Source: Nostoc favosum CHAB5714
Lineage (GTDB): Bacteria; Cyanobacteriota; Cyanobacteriia; Cyanobacteriales; Nostocaceae
Length of the DNA: 64,000 nt
Direction of reading: 5' to 3'
NCBI RefSeq assembly: GCF_020829495.1
Contig: NZ_JAIVFQ010000020.1
Location: 38,443-102,442, forward strand
Part shown: positions 61,770 to 64,000 of the stretch, piece by piece
Layout: the number at the start of each line of letters is the position of its first letter
Numbering within the stretch: the stretch's first letter is position 1
The notes under the pieces: model-generated
What the model saw: the letters and a program-made list of their open reading frames with translations, nothing else
Told to the model about the DNA's origin: nothing
The model's database searches: none
Translations under genes and position numbers: made by a program

Positions 61770-63590
61770 ATGTCAAAAATTAACCAGATTCAAAACGAAC
61801 TGCTGAGACTGGATGGTGGAGCATTCCAAAAGCTTGCGGATGCTTACCTCTACAAGAGAGGATACGACCGGATCAATCCCCTTGGATCTGTAATTGGTGC
61901 TGACAAAGTGAGACAAGGAACTCCTGATACATTAGTAGTACTACCTAATGGAAAGTATGTCTTTGCAGAATACACAACACAAAAAGAAGGGGTTCCTAAT
62001 AAGTTTAAGAAAGACCTCAACAAATGTTTTGATGAGTCAAAAACTGGAATATCTGTTGAAAAAATCCAAGAGATAGTTTTATGTCACACCTCTATGCTTT
62101 CCCCTGATGAGGAAGATTTACTGAGGGATGAATGCCAGAAGCGAGGAGTAAACCTCAATATCTTTGGTATTGGGCCTATCTCCTATGACCTTTACCAAAA
62201 GTATCCAGGCATTGCACGAGAGCAGCTAGGGGTTGAGGTAGATACAGGACAAATTGTTGATGTTGATGAATTTGTTAATGCTTATAACAAAAAAGCAGCT
62301 ACTCCTATTAATACAACTTTTCACTTTCGAGAGAAAGAGTTAGAAGAAATATTACAAGGGTTAGAGAAGAGTAATCTTGTTATTGTATCTGGAAAAGCAG
62401 GGGTAGGTAAATCTCGACTTGCACTCGAATCTTGCAAACAATTTTTAGAAAATCATCCTGAATATCAGGTTAAATGTATTTTTATTCGAGTAGCAAATAT
62501 TTTTGAGGATATCCGTGTCTATTTTTCAGAACCAGGTTGTCACCTCATTTTTGTAGATGATGCCAATCGGGTCAATTCATTTGACTACTTCATTGATCTG
62601 CTTCATAACCAACGCGAGGATCAAAAAATCAAGGTTATTGCTACTGTTCGAGATTATGCCTTTGAAAAAATTCAGAAATTATCGTGTTCTTATAAGAATT
62701 TGACTGAGGTAGAGCTAAACTTTTTGGATGAAAATCAGATAAAGCAGATTCTTATGGACGAGTATGAAATTATTAATCCTCTCTATCTCAGCAGAATTGC
62801 TGACATTGCACAAGGAAATCCTCGTCTTGCAATCATGGCTGCATTATTAGCAAAACAAGAAAATAGACTTGACAGTATTAAAAATGTATCTAATCTTTAT
62901 GATGAATATTACTCTTCAATCCGAAGAGATTTGCACGAACTGGGTGATGAAAATCTCTTAAAAGCTGCTGGAATCGTTGCATTTTTCAGGACAGTAGATC
63001 GCTCAGACGAAAACATGATGAAGGCAATTGAGACAGCATTCGCTATTAGCCAGGAAGTTTTTTGGAAGGCTGTCCGCCAGCTACATGAAAATGAATTACT
63101 CGATATGTATGAGAACGAGAGCGTGCGAGTTTCTGACCAAGTTCTCGCCACATATCTTTTTTATCTTACCTTCTTTAAGGATAGATTACTTAATTTTGCT
63201 ACTCTCCTAAATCATTTTTTTCCTCAGCTTCAGTATCAACTTGTTGACGCTCTCAATCCTGTTTTAAATACCTTTGATAGTCAAAGAATCATAAAAGTAA
63301 TGCGTCCACATGTTAATCAAGCATGGGAAATATATAAAAATGCAGGAGATGAAAAAAATCTGATGCACTTCATACAAGTGTTCTGGTTCCTCAAGAAAAC
63401 AGACATCCTTGTATATGTTCATAACTGCATTTCCGCAATGGAAGCTGAATCAGTAGACCTATCTAAATTAGATATTAAAATTGTTCACGTAAAAATTAGC
63501 TGTAAATGGGCCATCTCTACCCCATTCATCCTTGCCAATCTATGGCTGATAGGTAACTTTTCACAGGATCTGAAACGCTGTACTCTTTGA
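61770..63590 (+). CDS. Nuclease-like plus STAND NTPase, truncated C-terminus
   Basis: 606 residues. Residues 10-75 (GGAFQKLADAYLYKRGYDRI, then GTPDTLVVLPNGKYVFAEYT) look like a restriction-type PD-(D/E)xK fold, with Asp and Glu-x-Thr in place of the usual Glu-x-Lys. Residues 185-420 are an nSTAND-type NTPase: Walker A SGKAGVGKSRLAL (near 207), Walker B LIFVDDANR (near 260), VIATVRDYAF sensor and GNPRLAIMAA. Residues 430-570 are helical. Whole proteins of this class are usually longer, with a sensor repeat part; here the frame turns into IGNFSQDLKRCTL and stops, next to a foreign gene end. Defence role inferred from class. Confidence 0.68.
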   Translation: MSKINQIQNELLRLDGGAFQKLADAYLYKRGYDRINPLGSVIGADKVRQGTPDTLVVLPNGKYVFAEYTTQKEGVPNKFKKDLNKCFDESKTGISVEKIQEIVLCHTSMLSPDEEDLLRDECQKRGVNLNIFGIGPISYDLYQKYPGIAREQLGVEVDTGQIVDVDEFVNAYNKKAATPINTTFHFREKELEEILQGLEKSNLVIVSGKAGVGKSRLALESCKQFLENHPEYQVKCIFIRVANIFEDIRVYFSEPGCHLIFVDDANRVNSFDYFIDLLHNQREDQKIKVIATVRDYAFEKIQKLSCSYKNLTEVELNFLDENQIKQILMDEYEIINPLYLSRIADIAQGNPRLAIMAALLAKQENRLDSIKNVSNLYDEYYSSIRRDLHELGDENLLKAAGIVAFFRTVDRSDENMMKAIETAFAISQEVFWKAVRQLHENELLDMYENESVRVSDQVLATYLFYLTFFKDRLLNFATLLNHFFPQLQYQLVDALNPVLNTFDSQRIIKVMRPHVNQAWEIYKNAGDEKNLMHFIQVFWFLKKTDILVYVHNCISAMEAESVDLSKLDIKIVHVKISCKWAISTPFILANLWLIGNFSQDLKRCTL

Positions 63591-63751
63591 GTGTACCAAC
63601 CATTAAAAAAAGGCAAGAATACAGTAACCTCGGATTTGAGTGGGCGCGGAAGCAGAGGAATGCGATCGCAATGTCTTTGGGATTTGTGTATCCGCCTTTG
63701 GGGGTTGCATTGGAAGTGCAGGAGATGATGAGGTGGTTCCCCATTAAATAA
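63555..63751 (+). pseudogene. C-terminal remnant of an unrecognised gene
   Basis: In the frame beside that of the NTPase, codons give TGSETLYSLSVPTIKKRQEY and then LGFEWARKQRNAIAMSLGFV, PPLGVALEVQEMMRWFPIK, stop at 63751. It reads like a genuine protein end without a start; the fusion point with the NTPase gene lies near 63555. Not recognised. Confidence 0.4.
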
Positions 63752-63918
63752 TTTGTAGCAATGTTAATGAGTCATGAGTCCTTTTTTTTAGTTTCTTTAA
63801 ATACAGGTTTAACAGTCTTGAGTCGTGTGATGCTAAACTCGCCAGCTAAGTGAAAACGTGCTAGAGATAGGTAAGGGACTTGCGGAGAAATAAAGTACCA
63901 GTCATCCTAGAAGGTAGG

Positions 63919-63940
63919 AAGTGCGGGTAGTTCCGCACTT
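63919..63940 (+). terminator. Hairpin, possible terminator
   Basis: AAGTGCGG, 6-nt loop, CCGCACTT. Perfect 8-bp stem with a T pair after it but no T run. The last 60 bases of the window show no gene. Confidence 0.4.
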
Positions 63941-64000
63941 AGACTAAATCTCTAGAATAGGAATCCCTGTTTTGATGCTCACTGACAACATCAAATCTAC

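Overview
The window looks like a filamentous, probably heterocyst-forming cyanobacterium (Nostocales type). It is AT-rich, carries many GCGATCGC (HIP1) sites, several giant TPR-CHAT proteins, DUF1822 and DUF928-like proteins, the small dispersed palindromes seen in Nostoc/Anabaena, and heptamer tandem repeats. Most of it is accessory DNA.

1-26 kb holds a caspase-like/CHAT/subtilase cluster. It contains a Tat-signal caspase (edge-truncated), three long secreted TPR-CHAT proteins, a CHAT-CHASE2 membrane protein with a coupled short DUF928-like protein, two small secreted TPR proteins, two decayed CHAT fragments, a sigma-like/HTH protein with a DUF1822 partner, and a secreted S8 protease on the other strand. 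Seven of these transcription units carry the same bipartite element upstream of the start (TTTTkGCATA, 14-15 nt, AGAAATACATA), always facing the gene it precedes. This suggests one regulon: a candidate multi-protease programme with its own regulator.

26-35 kb starts with an odd tRNA-like sequence (loop reads UUA) and continues with a compact minus-strand operon. It encodes two HTH-like proteins, five or six small membrane proteins, an M23 peptidase, a lambda-R-type lysozyme, an FtsK/SpoIIIE-like ATPase, a RusA-like resolvase and a small P-loop NTPase. This resembles a plasmid or integrative-element DNA-transfer and cell-wall-crossing module.

35.4-40.6 kb holds a Septu-like ATPase/HNH pair split by a decaying four-helix-bundle gene between inverted repeats, then a peroxiredoxin-like protein, a CoiA-like/T5orf172 protein and about 1.1 kb with only weak short ORFs.

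40.7-55.5 kb is a type 6 BREX locus in canonical order (brxE-brxA-brxB-brxC-pglX-pglZ-brxD-brxHI). PglX lacks its NPPY catalytic block through an apparent in-frame internal deletion, and brxHI is split by an internal deletion with a frame change, so the locus is probably non-functional for methylation or is a derived form. Two MITE-like elements sharing the terminal sequence AGGACTTACGCA, and inverted heptamer repeat arrays, lie in and upstream of it.

56-64 kb holds a ribbon-helix-helix-like protein with five Trp-Leu repeats and two unknown genes; divergently, a 402-aa unknown protein, a C5 cytosine methyltransferase, a relic of the 402-aa family, and a nuclease-STAND NTPase that appears truncated. 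This is a further defence or plasmid-type region.
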